The notes: generated from the sequence alone by a model not told the origin. A DNA stretch of 45,011 nucleotides from Balneolaceae bacterium (GCA_007694035.1 RECM01000062.1:1-45011); one strand, 5' to 3'. Counted from the first letter of the stretch, positions 25,440 to 34,054 are shown. Numbers and translations are program-made.

Positions 25440-26987
25440 ATGTTCAAACGATCAAGTGGGATACTTCTTCATCCAACCTCATTCCCATCAGACTATGGAA
25501 TCGGTGACCTTGGCCTGGAAGCAAAAAAATTCATCGATTTTCTGGAAAAATCAGAGTTATCTGTCTGGCAGATTCTGCCGCTTGGGCCTACCGGATACGG
25601 CAATTCACCGTATGCTTCATACTCGGCTTTTGCTGGCAATCACTACCTGATCAGCCCCGATATACTACATGAGAAAGGCCTTCTCACCCAGGATGAGCTG
25701 AAACATGCCAGGCTTCCATCCCTTGAAAAAGTAGACTATGAAACGGCTTACGGGAACAAACGCGAACTGTTCAGCCTTGCAAGCACCCGTTTTTATGAGC
25801 GCAACGACAAGCAGGAGCAGAAGGATCTCAAAAAATTCAAGAAGGACAATGAATTCTGGCTCGATGACTATGTTCTTTTCATTTCATGCCTGGAGCATTA
25901 CGGATTTCAGCCGTGGAATACCTGGGAGCCCGGCCTTGCAAAACGTGAGCCTGATGCCATCAAAAAGGCAAAAAAAGAGCATAAAGAGCGGATCAACTAC
26001 CACTATTTCGTGCAGTTTGAGTTCTTTAATCAGTGGATGAAAATCAGGGAATATGCAAACAGCAAGGAGATTATCATTGTAGGTGATATCCCGATTTTTG
26101 TGGATCACAACAGTTCGGACGTCTGGGCAAATTCACACTATTTTGAGGTAGACAGCCGCGGGAACCGGAAACTTGTAGCCGGTGTGCCTCCCGATTATTT
26201 CAGCGAAACCGGCCAGCTTTGGGGGAATCCATTATACAAATGGAAAGCCCTGGAAAAAGACGGGTATTCCTGGTGGCTTGAGCGTTTCAAACAGATGTTT
26301 TATCTGTTTGATGCCATCCGCGTTGACCACTTCCGGGGTTTTGATGCCTACTGGGAGGTAAAAGCTGACGCGAAAACTGCCATGAACGGGCGCTGGGTAA
26401 AAGGCCCCGGCGAAGACCTGTTCGATACTATCCTGAAAAAAATGGGAACCCTGCCCATTATAGCTGAAGATCTTGGAGTGATCACCTCTGAAGTGGTGAA
26501 ATTGCGCGACAAGTACAATTTCCCCGGCATGAAGATTCTCCAGTTCGCGTTTTCCGATAATGCAGGCAACAGCTTTCTGCCCCACAACTACGACACCAGC
26601 AACTGCATTGTCTACACCGGTACGCACGACAACGACACTACGCGTGGCTGGTACAATTCGGCCTCGGAAAAAGAACGTCATCATGCCCGTGAGTATACCC
26701 GGTCTGACGGAAGTGCCATACATACCGAATTAATTCACACTGCGATGATGTCGGTTGCCCGAATGGCGATTTTCCCCATGCAGGACCTTCTGGGCCTGGG
26801 TAACGAACACAGGATGAACTATCCCAGTACGGTGGCCAATAACTGGTTGTGGCGCTACAAACGCGGCGACCTGGCAAAAATTGATATGAACTGGCTACGA
26901 TGGCTTGTGAATCTGACCAACAGAAACCCCAGGTTGAATCTGTCGGATGCCAACCTTACCACACTCGAAACCGAAGAAGCAAATTAA
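25440..26987 (+). CDS. malQ: 4-alpha-glucanotransferase (amylomaltase)
   Basis: A 515-residue GH77 enzyme of ordinary bacterial MalQ length. It starts with RSSGILLHPTSFPSDYGIGD. The nucleophile Asp lies in IRVDHFRGFDAYWEV (about 295), the acid/base Glu in IIAEDLGVIT (about 342), and the third acid in VYTGTHDNDTTRGW (about 395). It transfers maltodextrin segments between glucan chains, remodelling the chains made and trimmed by GlgB and GlgP. It is 24 bases after glgB, so co-transcription is likely. Confidence 0.96.
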   Translation: MFKRSSGILLHPTSFPSDYGIGDLGLEAKKFIDFLEKSELSVWQILPLGPTGYGNSPYASYSAFAGNHYLISPDILHEKGLLTQDELKHARLPSLEKVDYETAYGNKRELFSLASTRFYERNDKQEQKDLKKFKKDNEFWLDDYVLFISCLEHYGFQPWNTWEPGLAKREPDAIKKAKKEHKERINYHYFVQFEFFNQWMKIREYANSKEIIIVGDIPIFVDHNSSDVWANSHYFEVDSRGNRKLVAGVPPDYFSETGQLWGNPLYKWKALEKDGYSWWLERFKQMFYLFDAIRVDHFRGFDAYWEVKADAKTAMNGRWVKGPGEDLFDTILKKMGTLPIIAEDLGVITSEVVKLRDKYNFPGMKILQFAFSDNAGNSFLPHNYDTSNCIVYTGTHDNDTTRGWYNSASEKERHHAREYTRSDGSAIHTELIHTAMMSVARMAIFPMQDLLGLGNEHRMNYPSTVANNWLWRYKRGDLAKIDMNWLRWLVNLTNRNPRLNLSDANLTTLETEEAN

Positions 26988-26989
26988 CC

Positions 26990-27020
26990 TTTATAACCAG
27001 CTTCTAAATAGTTATATTTC
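26990..27020 (+). promoter_or_regulatory. candidate promoter before the GT5-half gene
   Basis: TTTA (26990-26993), 19 bases, then TATATTTC (27013-27020); each box has one mismatch to TTTG and TAnnTTTG. It lies in the 124-bp gap between malQ and the GT5-like gene, with a predicted start near 27027. Confidence 0.3.
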
Positions 27021-27111
27021 GAGATTGTATACATCATACTGATGTGCCGGTAAGGAATGCTCACATTCAACCGGGAACCAGTACTGACAACAGGAAAAAC
27101 TGCACTACCTT

Positions 27112-27912
27112 ATGAAGATTTTATATGCTGCGGCGGAAATTTCGCCTTTCGCCAAGATGACCAATACCGCCGATCTGATGCGATTCCTGCCGGCTTCACT
27201 TCAGGATAAAGGGTTCGAAATACGCATATTGCTGCCAAAATACGGATCCATTCACGACCGCAGAAACAGGCTTCACGAGGTAATCCGCCTGTCGGGTATT
27301 GAAGTTCAGGTAGCCGACAACGTGGAGAGCATGCGAATCAAGGTTGCAAGCATCCCCAATGCCAAGCTTCAGGTCTACTTTCTTGATAACGATACCTATT
27401 TTAAGAGAAAAGGACTTTTCCGCGATGCAAAAGGTAATTTCTATGACGATAATGCCGAGCGTCTGATCTTCTACAATAAAGGAATCCTCGAAACCGTAAT
27501 AAAACTCGGATGGAAACCCGACTTCATTCACTGCCATGACTGGGCGGCGGGTTTTGTACCTGTTTTCATGAAAGAAACCTACAAGGACCAGGAAATTTTC
27601 AAAGACACCAAAATCATCTATAATCTGCACAGCCCGGTTAACGAAGGCCTTTTCAACCAGGATTTTCTGGATCTGGCCAGGCTTCCCGAGGGATTTGACA
27701 AAAGCCGCGTAATGACCGGCGATAAGGTTGATTTCATACGTGCCGGACTATCCTATGCTGATCACGTTGTAACCAGCAACGATATCCGGGATGAATTTGA
27801 TGATTTATTTAAAGAGTTGAATATTACGCCCACTAAAATCCAGGGTTCTCCGTTCGATATGTCAAGCAGGTTTGCTGAATACTACAACAGCCTTGCACCC
27901 GTGAACGACTAA
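27112..27912 (+). CDS. half-length glycogen/starch-synthase-like (GT5 N-terminal domain) protein
   Basis: A 266-residue protein matching only the N-terminal Rossmann half of GT5 synthases. It has MKILYAAAEISPFAKM, FEIRILLPKYGSIHDR, HEVIRLSGIEV, QVYFLDNDTYFKR, and FIHCHDWAAGFVPVFMKE. Two features speak against a normal synthase. The KxGGL motif that binds the glucosyl donor reads KMTNTAD, and the whole C-terminal nucleotide-binding half is missing. The following DNA codes for another protein in a different frame, so this is not a frameshift. A family of about 270-residue proteins of this form is known in Bacteroidota, typically beside a DUF4270 gene, as here. Its function is unsettled. Confidence 0.85.
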   Translation: MKILYAAAEISPFAKMTNTADLMRFLPASLQDKGFEIRILLPKYGSIHDRRNRLHEVIRLSGIEVQVADNVESMRIKVASIPNAKLQVYFLDNDTYFKRKGLFRDAKGNFYDDNAERLIFYNKGILETVIKLGWKPDFIHCHDWAAGFVPVFMKETYKDQEIFKDTKIIYNLHSPVNEGLFNQDFLDLARLPEGFDKSRVMTGDKVDFIRAGLSYADHVVTSNDIRDEFDDLFKELNITPTKIQGSPFDMSSRFAEYYNSLAPVND

Positions 27913-27938
27913 TTTTACCTAACCAAACATTTTTCAGA

Positions 27939-29174
27939 TTGAGAGCCTCCGTAACACGTCTAATTACCATTGCGGCTATTATACCAGCCGCTTTCTTTTT
28001 TATCTCCTGTGAAGATTCCGGTACAGTCGGGTCATCTTTCTCCGGATCGAATCAGATCATAAAGGTCGATACGCTCCGTATTGATGCCATAACCCCTATC
28101 GACTTGCCCACTTTTTCGGGTGACCTTTTAAATTTCTCGGCCGGTCAGTACAATGATCCGCTTTTTGGCTCCTTCCGTGCTACGGGGCTCATTATGACGG
28201 GTTTGCCAGTTGCTCAACGGAACATGGGACCAAATGATGACCTATACCTGGTTCTTTTCCCTACAAGTACTTATGGCGATTCTACATCCACCGCGTCGTT
28301 TGATCTGGTTGAAATCGGTGAACGCTGGCGGGCACCCAGCTGGGCGCTCGACGACAATCCGGTTTTAACCGGTAATGTAATCGGCAGTTTTGATGTGGGC
28401 CCGGGTGACGATTCAGTTGCTGTTCTGATCGACAGGGATTGGATGACCCGCTATTCCACTTTCATTCCCGAGGTTGAAGGCCAGAACCGCGATTCCACCT
28501 TCCGTGCCAATATTTTCGGGATGGCTATTGTTCCTACCGGCGGGAATAAAGTGGTTGGATTTACCACCACGCAACCAGACGAACAGGGTTTTGCCGATCT
28601 GAGCCGCACATATCTGTTTCACATACAGCAGGATTTGCAAGGCGATGATCTGAAAATTCCAAACAGGTCGTGGGCATACAGTCTTGAACATGATTTTTCT
28701 ACAGCAACTGTACCAATGCCTGATAATTCCACCCCGGTTTTGAATACCTTCCAGAATGCGTTCAAGATCGATTTCAGTATCGACGCAGATATACTCGGTA
28801 CCAAGAATATATCCAGGGTTGAAGTTGTACTCTACGAAGACACCCTCACACAACTAAACAGCCTACCCCAGTTTCATGTGCGGCAAAAGAGTAACCGAAT
28901 GTTTATTTTCCGTTTGCAACCCGGCGAGCAGAATTTTATTGTCATCCGTAGCCCGAACGACAATCTTGTCAGAAACAATACTGATGCGACTTACCGTTTT
29001 AACCTGATTGCCTACACCAACGATATACTTTTTGGCACACCACAACAGTTAATTTTCGTGGCTACATCAGGATCGAACAACGGGCTGATTTACCCGAATC
29101 TGATCTATAATGCATCTGAGCCCGGTTTATTCCCGAAAATCATTGTAACCAAGTTAATCCCCGAGTCATTGTGA
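27939..29174 (+). CDS. DUF4270-like outer-membrane lipoprotein
   Basis: A 411-residue predicted lipoprotein. A short basic start is followed by the hydrophobic ITIAAIIPAAFFFISC, with the Cys at about residue 24 and EDSG after it. Beyond that the protein is Asp/Asn/Thr-rich, strand-forming and without catalytic motifs. Placement after a half-length GT5 gene and the pattern GxxYNDPLFGSFRATG are characteristic of DUF4270 lipoproteins of Bacteroidota; assignment is by recognition, not search. The start is TTG 27939, 26 bases after the GT5 stop. The stop overlaps the next start (TGATG), so production is coupled to the outer-membrane protein. Confidence 0.7.
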   Translation: MRASVTRLITIAAIIPAAFFFISCEDSGTVGSSFSGSNQIIKVDTLRIDAITPIDLPTFSGDLLNFSAGQYNDPLFGSFRATGLIMTGLPVAQRNMGPNDDLYLVLFPTSTYGDSTSTASFDLVEIGERWRAPSWALDDNPVLTGNVIGSFDVGPGDDSVAVLIDRDWMTRYSTFIPEVEGQNRDSTFRANIFGMAIVPTGGNKVVGFTTTQPDEQGFADLSRTYLFHIQQDLQGDDLKIPNRSWAYSLEHDFSTATVPMPDNSTPVLNTFQNAFKIDFSIDADILGTKNISRVEVVLYEDTLTQLNSLPQFHVRQKSNRMFIFRLQPGEQNFIVIRSPNDNLVRNNTDATYRFNLIAYTNDILFGTPQQLIFVATSGSNNGLIYPNLIYNASEPGLFPKIIVTKLIPESL

Positions 29175-30463
29175 TGCGTAAATTTTTCCCCGCTGTTGTT
29201 ATTTGCATGCTTTGCATGATACCTGTTGCCAATGCACAGAATGAATATGAGAATTCTTCTGTCTATTCATCCATCGGTATGGGCAACCCGCTCGATTTCA
29301 GATCTTCTGCAGGTGCTGCTATGGGTATGAGCGGTGTTGGCATATGGAGTTTCAATACGATTAACAATTCGAATCCTGCACATTGGGGCGGCGGCTTTTT
29401 CACCATGGCAACGGCCAGTCTGTCAATGAAAAACTTTTCTGCATCCGATAATTTCGGGGATCAGAAGAACACCATGATCAATTTCAATCAGATACAGGTT
29501 GTATTTCCCGTATGGCGTGAACTCATCGGTGTTTCCATATCAATTGAGCCACTAACCGAATCCCGTTTTTCATTCTTTGAACAGGGAACCATACCGGCTG
29601 CCGACAGCCTTGGCTATCTTATTGACCGGCGTGGAGATGGCGGCCTGAATAAACTTGAGATTGGTATCGGTGCCCGCATTACGGATTGGCTGCTTGTCGG
29701 ATACGCCCCTTCACTTGTTTTTGGCTATTACGAGAACCGGAATGTTACCCTTTTCGACAGGTCCGGTTTTACCGATGTTAACTACACAGTTGGTACACGC
29801 CATAAAGGTTTTGGCAACCGTTTCGGTATTCTGGCTTCTCACAGGGGCCTGTTACGTTCTAATGACAGGGTAGTACTGGGATCAACAGTCAATCTGCCTG
29901 TAAGGCTAGATTCAAGGCGAAAAATGACTACTCAGGTTATTACAGGGTTCCCGCCGCGAAGAAAAACCATTGAACTTTTCTCAGAAGATTATTATGGCAA
30001 AGGCAAAACCGTATTGCCAGTGGAAATGAATACCGGCCTTACGTATTATGCAAATCCGTACCTGTTGTTTGCCAGCGAAATATTATACCAGAACTGGGGT
30101 GAGCACAAAAATTTCGAAGGCAATACGGAGGATTTTCTCAAAGACCGAACAAAATACAGCTTTGGTATTCAGTACGATGCACGCCGCCGTGGTGAATCCG
30201 GTTTCATTAATAATTTTGTGTACCGCATTGGTGTATCCTACGACGACGGCCATCTTTCGCTGAACAATACCAGTATTGAAACGATTATGATTTCTGCCGG
30301 GATAAGCATTCCTTCCGCCTTTTTCGGATCCTCAATCGATCTTGGAGTCGATTATGGTGTCAGGGGCACCAGATCGAACGATTTGGTGCAGGAGAAAATT
30401 TTTGGACTCCGAGCTTCGTTTAACCTTTCAGAACTCATGTTCTTGCAGAGAAGATTACAGTAA
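29174..30463 (+). CDS. outer-membrane beta-barrel protein, unknown transport role
   Basis: A 429-residue protein with a signal peptide (FFPAVVICMLCMIPVANA before Q). The N-terminal NPLDFRSSAGAAMGMSGVGI and NNSNPAHWGG segments resemble FadL/PorV-type barrels, in which an NPA motif lies in the inner hatch. Most of the rest is alternating strands. ATG 29174 shares its first base with the upstream stop; a GTG at 29171 also fits. It is probably the barrel partner of the DUF4270 lipoprotein. The exact family is not identified. Confidence 0.7.
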   Translation: MRKFFPAVVICMLCMIPVANAQNEYENSSVYSSIGMGNPLDFRSSAGAAMGMSGVGIWSFNTINNSNPAHWGGGFFTMATASLSMKNFSASDNFGDQKNTMINFNQIQVVFPVWRELIGVSISIEPLTESRFSFFEQGTIPAADSLGYLIDRRGDGGLNKLEIGIGARITDWLLVGYAPSLVFGYYENRNVTLFDRSGFTDVNYTVGTRHKGFGNRFGILASHRGLLRSNDRVVLGSTVNLPVRLDSRRKMTTQVITGFPPRRKTIELFSEDYYGKGKTVLPVEMNTGLTYYANPYLLFASEILYQNWGEHKNFEGNTEDFLKDRTKYSFGIQYDARRRGESGFINNFVYRIGVSYDDGHLSLNNTSIETIMISAGISIPSAFFGSSIDLGVDYGVRGTRSNDLVQEKIFGLRASFNLSELMFLQRRLQ

Positions 30464-30485
30464 CAGTCACTAACGCAATATCACG

Positions 30486-31787
30486 ATGAAAAAAGCAATC
30501 ATTCTGATGGTGGTAATTCTCGGGGCCAGTTCCTATGGGTGGGCTCAGCCTTTTGGTTTGCCTGCCGATGCAACATGGTCAATATTTAACGAAAACTTTC
30601 GCAACAATGATTTCGAAAGCGCTCTCCCTTTTGGCCGCTGGCTGATATTTAACAAGCCAAAAACGCTGGAAGGTTACCCGCAATACCGTGGAGACCGCAA
30701 TTTCGACCGTATGATCAAGGTATATGAGCATATGGCTGAAAAGCAGATCGACCCGGCTCTGAAAACAGCTTATCTGGATTCTGTTAACTACCTTTACGTA
30801 ACGGCACTCGAGACTTTTACAGTCGACGAGATAGATCATTTCAGCTGGAAACGTAATCATGCAAGGTTTTTACAGTCAAATTCCGACAATATTGATAGTG
30901 CCAATGACAAGGCTATCGACATCTATATCGAGCTTTTTGAACAGAACACCGAACGTTTTGTTCAGGAGGCTGATGGCTGGTACGTCAATTTTCTTGCACG
31001 TTCATTTATGAGTTCCGACCGCGAGAAAACTCTTGAAATTCTCAATATTGCCGAACCATATGCCAACCCGGCGCTCCTCGATAATTTCGAGCAAATCCGC
31101 AATGAACTCTTCAGGAACCCTGCCGAGCGGGTTGTATACCTCGAAGGTCTGCTTGAATCACGCCCTGATGACCTTGAGCTGCTCGATGAGCTGATGAGGC
31201 TCTACGAAAGGACCAATAACCAGGCAAAGCTGCGCGAAACGGCGGTCCGGCTCTATGAATTAAACCCGAGCTACCACAATGTGATCAGAATGGCTGAAAC
31301 GGCAAAATCAAATGCCGAATACCGGAACGCCATCCGCTATTACCGTGAAGCTATCACAAAAACCGATAATCCTGATAACCTCAAAAGAGCCAATATTGAG
31401 ATAGCCAACAACTATCTGAACCTCGGCGAGTTTCAGCAGGCCCGCGATTTTGCCCGAAGGGCATCACAAATCGATCCCAACTGGGGCGAGCCATATGTGA
31501 AAATAGCAGAAATTTACGGCCAGGCCATCACCGATTGCGCGGGTGGAACCCTGGAAAGAACCGACAAAGTGGTCTACTGGCTGGTACTAGACTACCTCGA
31601 CAAAGCAAGAAGTGTGGATCGCAGCTACGCCAACACTGTAACACAGATGTACCGCTCCTATCAGCCGGTAACCCCGACTGTTGAAGAGAAGTTTTACCAG
31701 GGCTGGAACGTTGGCGACAAAATCCAGGTGAACAGTTCCCTGCGGGATTGTTATGGCTGGATCGGCGAAACTACCACAGTTCGCTAA
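30486..31787 (+). CDS. TPR-repeat exported protein
   Basis: A 433-residue protein with a signal peptide (IILMVVILGASSYGWAQ). It is followed by several degenerate TPR units, clearest at about 265-345 (AEYRNAIRYYREAI, ANNYLNLGEFQQARDFARRA). The C-terminal part (DYLDKARSVD..., then TVEEKFYQGWNVGDKI) has a conserved look. TPR proteins here usually scaffold envelope complexes. Two Cys near residues 355 and 420 may form a disulfide. It follows the barrel gene by 22 bases and ends the cluster; a strong terminator follows after about 150 bases. Confidence 0.75.
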   Translation: MKKAIILMVVILGASSYGWAQPFGLPADATWSIFNENFRNNDFESALPFGRWLIFNKPKTLEGYPQYRGDRNFDRMIKVYEHMAEKQIDPALKTAYLDSVNYLYVTALETFTVDEIDHFSWKRNHARFLQSNSDNIDSANDKAIDIYIELFEQNTERFVQEADGWYVNFLARSFMSSDREKTLEILNIAEPYANPALLDNFEQIRNELFRNPAERVVYLEGLLESRPDDLELLDELMRLYERTNNQAKLRETAVRLYELNPSYHNVIRMAETAKSNAEYRNAIRYYREAITKTDNPDNLKRANIEIANNYLNLGEFQQARDFARRASQIDPNWGEPYVKIAEIYGQAITDCAGGTLERTDKVVYWLVLDYLDKARSVDRSYANTVTQMYRSYQPVTPTVEEKFYQGWNVGDKIQVNSSLRDCYGWIGETTTVR

Positions 31788-31938
31788 CGTTTTAACTGAT
31801 TGCGAATCCGGTAATTCTGAGCGGCGATAACCAAATGCACCCAGGTGGGCATTCAGAGGTAAACCTGATATTTGTACTGACCTGATCTATGTACTGAACT
31901 GTTTTCGCATACACTTTAATTTCCGATCAGATATTGTA

Positions 31939-31970
31939 AAAAGGGAGGAGCTATCCTCCCTTTTATAAAA
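31939..31970 (+). terminator. strong intrinsic terminator
   Basis: A perfect 11-bp stem, aaaagggagga (31939-31949) with tcctccctttt (31954-31964), around a 4-base loop, runs into T-rich sequence. It closes the 27.1-31.8 kb cluster. The stem's flanking A and T runs would let it work from both sides. Confidence 0.85.
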
Positions 31971-32491
31971 ACCCGCCTGACCTGGCTTAAAACGCGGTAA
32001 CCTGTGGCTTCATCGCGGCAAGAAGCAACTGATTGTGTCACCTTTTTCTGCAGATTTACAGTAGCAGTCAGCTTCAGATAACCGGTTTCTCAGATCACCG
32101 GTTTCCGGGTGATTCTTCTTGTTCGCTTTCATTGATGCATATTCATAGATACCAACTTTTCCCCGATCATCTCGCCGATTGCCTGTTATCATAATGCAGT
32201 GTAATTAAAACTGGTTTTAACTGTATATAACCCCTTTTTATTGGTATATTGAGTTTCCTGATGATATTAAATGAAGGCGGAACATATTTTTTAAATCAGG
32301 GTCGAATTTTTCATAAGAATTCAATAGCTTACCATAACCAACCGGCATTTAATTCTTATCAAGCCTGCTTCAAGTCCGGGGGCACTTTCAAAGGCAAACC
32401 TTTTCTCTATCCGGCGTGGTCGGTTACGTGATCATCAGCAGGTACAGTACGATTAATACACGCGTATAACAGCACAATTTCAAATTGATTC
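31965..32491 (+). promoter_or_regulatory. long leader upstream of rho
   Basis: A stretch of 527 bases with no convincing gene. It holds a duplicated 16-mer (32075-32106). A T-rich patch (32215-32250, ttttaactgtatataacccc, then ttttta and tatattg) could contain a promoter, but no clean consensus was found. Rho genes are often autoregulated through long untranslated leaders; that is established for other bacteria, and here it is only suggested by length. Confidence 0.35.
32075..32106. repeat. 16-bp direct repeat, two units
   Basis: Units cagataaccggtttct (32075-32090) and cagatcaccggtttcc (32091-32106) lie head to tail with two mismatches, inside the intergenic stretch before rho. Confidence 0.6.
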
Positions 32492-33727
32492 ATGAGCAAT
32501 CAAAAAAACAGAGGTCCGGCCAGGCGTAAAAAGCGTGGCAAACAAAAACCACATCAAAAAGCCAGGGGCGGCCAGGCAACTGCACAAGCCCCCGATTTTT
32601 TGGAGAACAGGCATGTAACCCACGGGGGCACTTATTCAGGTGTAATTGAAGTGAATGAAAATGGTTACGGTTTCATCAGAAAACTGAACCATGAATTCTC
32701 AAAAACACCCAAAGATCCTTTTGTGATGCCCACACTGGTGCGCAGAATGTATCTGAAAATGGGCCTGGAACTGGAAGGCGAACTGGAAAAAGACCAGCGC
32801 GGCAACCTGAGGGTTCTCACTGTTGACAAGGTGAACGGCAGACCCATCGAAGAATGGATGAAAGCCAGACGTTTTGAACTGCAGACGCCCATAATGCCCG
32901 TTGAACAGATCAAACTTGCCCACAGCGAAGATAATACCGACCTCAGGGTAATTGACCTTATTGCTCCGATCGGCATGGGCCAGAGAGCCCTCATTGTAGC
33001 ACCGCCCCGAACCGGTAAAACCGTTCTACTCAAACAGATCGCCGGGACCATTGATGAATACTATCCGGAAATCTGCCTTGCCGTACTGCTTGTTGATGAA
33101 CGCCCCGAGGAAGTGACCGACTTCATGAGAACGACCAAGGGGCACGTATTTGCCTCCTCTAACGACAAATCAACCGAAAGCCATACCCGCATATCGGAAC
33201 TGGCATTGGGCTTCGTAAAAAGAAAAGCTGAAATGGGCCAGAACGCTGTTCTGCTCATTGATTCTCTAACCAGGATGGGTCGTGCCTACAATGCGGCACA
33301 GACCAACTCGGGCCGCACCCTGTCGGGCGGACTCGACATCAGGGCCCTTGAAATACCGAAGCGCATTTTTGGATCTGCCCGCAAAATCGAAAACGGCGGC
33401 TCGCTCACCATAATCGCCACCTGCCTTGTCGAAACGAATTCCCGCATGGACGATCTGATCTTTGAAGAATTCAAGGGCACGGGCAATATGGAACTTGTAC
33501 TCGACCGCGATCTTGCCAACGACCGGGTGTTTCCCGCCATAAACATAGCCGCATCCGGAACACGCAACGAAGACCGGTTTATCGAAGAGTCTATGGAAGA
33601 GCGGAATGTAATACGGCGCTACCTTCTCAGAAAAACCCCCAAAGAATCGATGATTAGCCTTCTTCAGGTACTCAGGCGCACAAAGAGCAATAAAGAACTC
33701 CTGGATCAGATCGCGACGTTTGCCTGA
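32492..33727 (+). CDS. rho: transcription termination factor Rho
   Basis: A 411-residue hexameric RNA helicase. An RNA-binding OB fold starts at about residue 46, with the RNP-like GYGFIRK. The ATPase carries the P-loop (APPRTGKT, about 170-177), Walker B (AVLLIDSLTRMGRAYN) and the loops SGGLDIRALEIPKR and IFGSARKIENGGSLTI. The N-terminal helical bundle of E. coli Rho is absent and replaced by about 35 residues rich in Arg/Lys/Gln (GPARRKKRGKQKPHQKARGG), which may add RNA affinity. Start ATG 32492 has no strong Shine-Dalgarno. The gene stands alone, with a long leader and two terminators behind it. Confidence 0.97.
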   Translation: MSNQKNRGPARRKKRGKQKPHQKARGGQATAQAPDFLENRHVTHGGTYSGVIEVNENGYGFIRKLNHEFSKTPKDPFVMPTLVRRMYLKMGLELEGELEKDQRGNLRVLTVDKVNGRPIEEWMKARRFELQTPIMPVEQIKLAHSEDNTDLRVIDLIAPIGMGQRALIVAPPRTGKTVLLKQIAGTIDEYYPEICLAVLLVDERPEEVTDFMRTTKGHVFASSNDKSTESHTRISELALGFVKRKAEMGQNAVLLIDSLTRMGRAYNAAQTNSGRTLSGGLDIRALEIPKRIFGSARKIENGGSLTIIATCLVETNSRMDDLIFEEFKGTGNMELVLDRDLANDRVFPAINIAASGTRNEDRFIEESMEERNVIRRYLLRKTPKESMISLLQVLRRTKSNKELLDQIATFA

Positions 33728-33745
33728 TTAATGGTTTGCCTGATT

Positions 33746-33790
33746 AGTGGTGAGCAGGAATTTTTCACCACTGGGTACTTTTTAACTTTT
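33746..33790 (+). terminator. intrinsic terminator just after rho
   Basis: An 8-bp stem, agtggtga (33746-33753) with tcaccact (33765-33772), has an 11-base loop and is followed by gggtactttttaacttttt. It starts 18 bases after the rho stop. Confidence 0.65.
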
Positions 33791-33804
33791 TGACCACCCG
33801 CCTG

Positions 33805-33830
33805 AGCCGAGGCTTGCCTCGGCTTTTCTC
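33805..33830 (+). terminator. second intrinsic terminator after rho
   Basis: A perfect 8-bp GC-rich stem, agccgagg (33805-33812) with cctcggct (33817-33824), has a CTTG tetraloop and is followed by ttttctc. It is a classical terminator in tandem with the one at 33746. Confidence 0.85.
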
Positions 33831-33877
33831 TACCGGTATTCAAGAGTATGAACGCCCATCATAGCAAGGCCTGGATC

Positions 33878-33961
33878 GGGGGCTCTTAAAAAAGCCCCCA
33901 CGTGCTTCGACTACACCCTTCGACTTCGCTCCGCTGCGCTCAGGCCTGCGCTCTGCATGAC
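33878..33961 (+). repeat. composite intergenic element, copy A (palindrome plus shared block)
   Basis: A 22-bp near-palindrome (33878-33899; five G, ctctt/aaaaaag, five C) is followed by gcccccacgtgcttcgacta (33894-33913), then ctccgctgcgctcagg and gcatgacg. A second copy in reverse orientation lies at 44594-44664, with 23 identical bases next to its palindrome. TTCGAC...GCGCTCAG...ATGAC-type blocks are dispersed repeats seen in many genomes of this group (from memory). The rest of the 326-base gap 33728-34053 holds the two rho terminators and the heptamer array; no gene was seen. Confidence 0.8.
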
Positions 33962-33977
33962 GTTGTTAATTCCTGCC

Positions 33978-34054
33978 TTGCGTCTCATGTCTCATGTCTC
34001 ATGTCTTGTGTCTTGTGTCTCAATACTCAATACTCACTACTCACTACTCACTAC
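33978..34054. repeat. heptamer tandem array, 11 units
   Basis: Seven-base units run without interruption: ttgcgtc, tcatgtc x3, ttgtgtc x2, tcaatac x2, tcactac x3. Units differ by one to three bases, with runs of identical units, which looks like local duplication by slippage. The array ends exactly at the rhodanese stop codon (TAG, 34056-34054 on the minus strand). Read from the other strand, the units are gacgcaa, gacatga and gacacaa, the same words as at 44523-44599. Confidence 0.9.

Noticed and set aside
27112-29174. Frameshifted full-length glgA
   Set aside because: The downstream sequence encodes a lipoprotein with its own signal peptide and no GT5 C-terminal motifs in any frame; the short form is a known family.
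32010-32192. 60-residue minus-strand open frame before rho
   Set aside because: No family resemblance and no promoter or ribosome site, and it contains the 16-bp direct repeat. Not enough support.
32249-32431. 60-residue plus-strand open frame in the rho leader
   Set aside because: Composition is unlike the neighbours and no motif was recognised; a leader peptide cannot be excluded, but nothing shows one.
33978-34054. Possible CRISPR array
   Set aside because: Units are 7 bases without spacers, and no cas genes are present.
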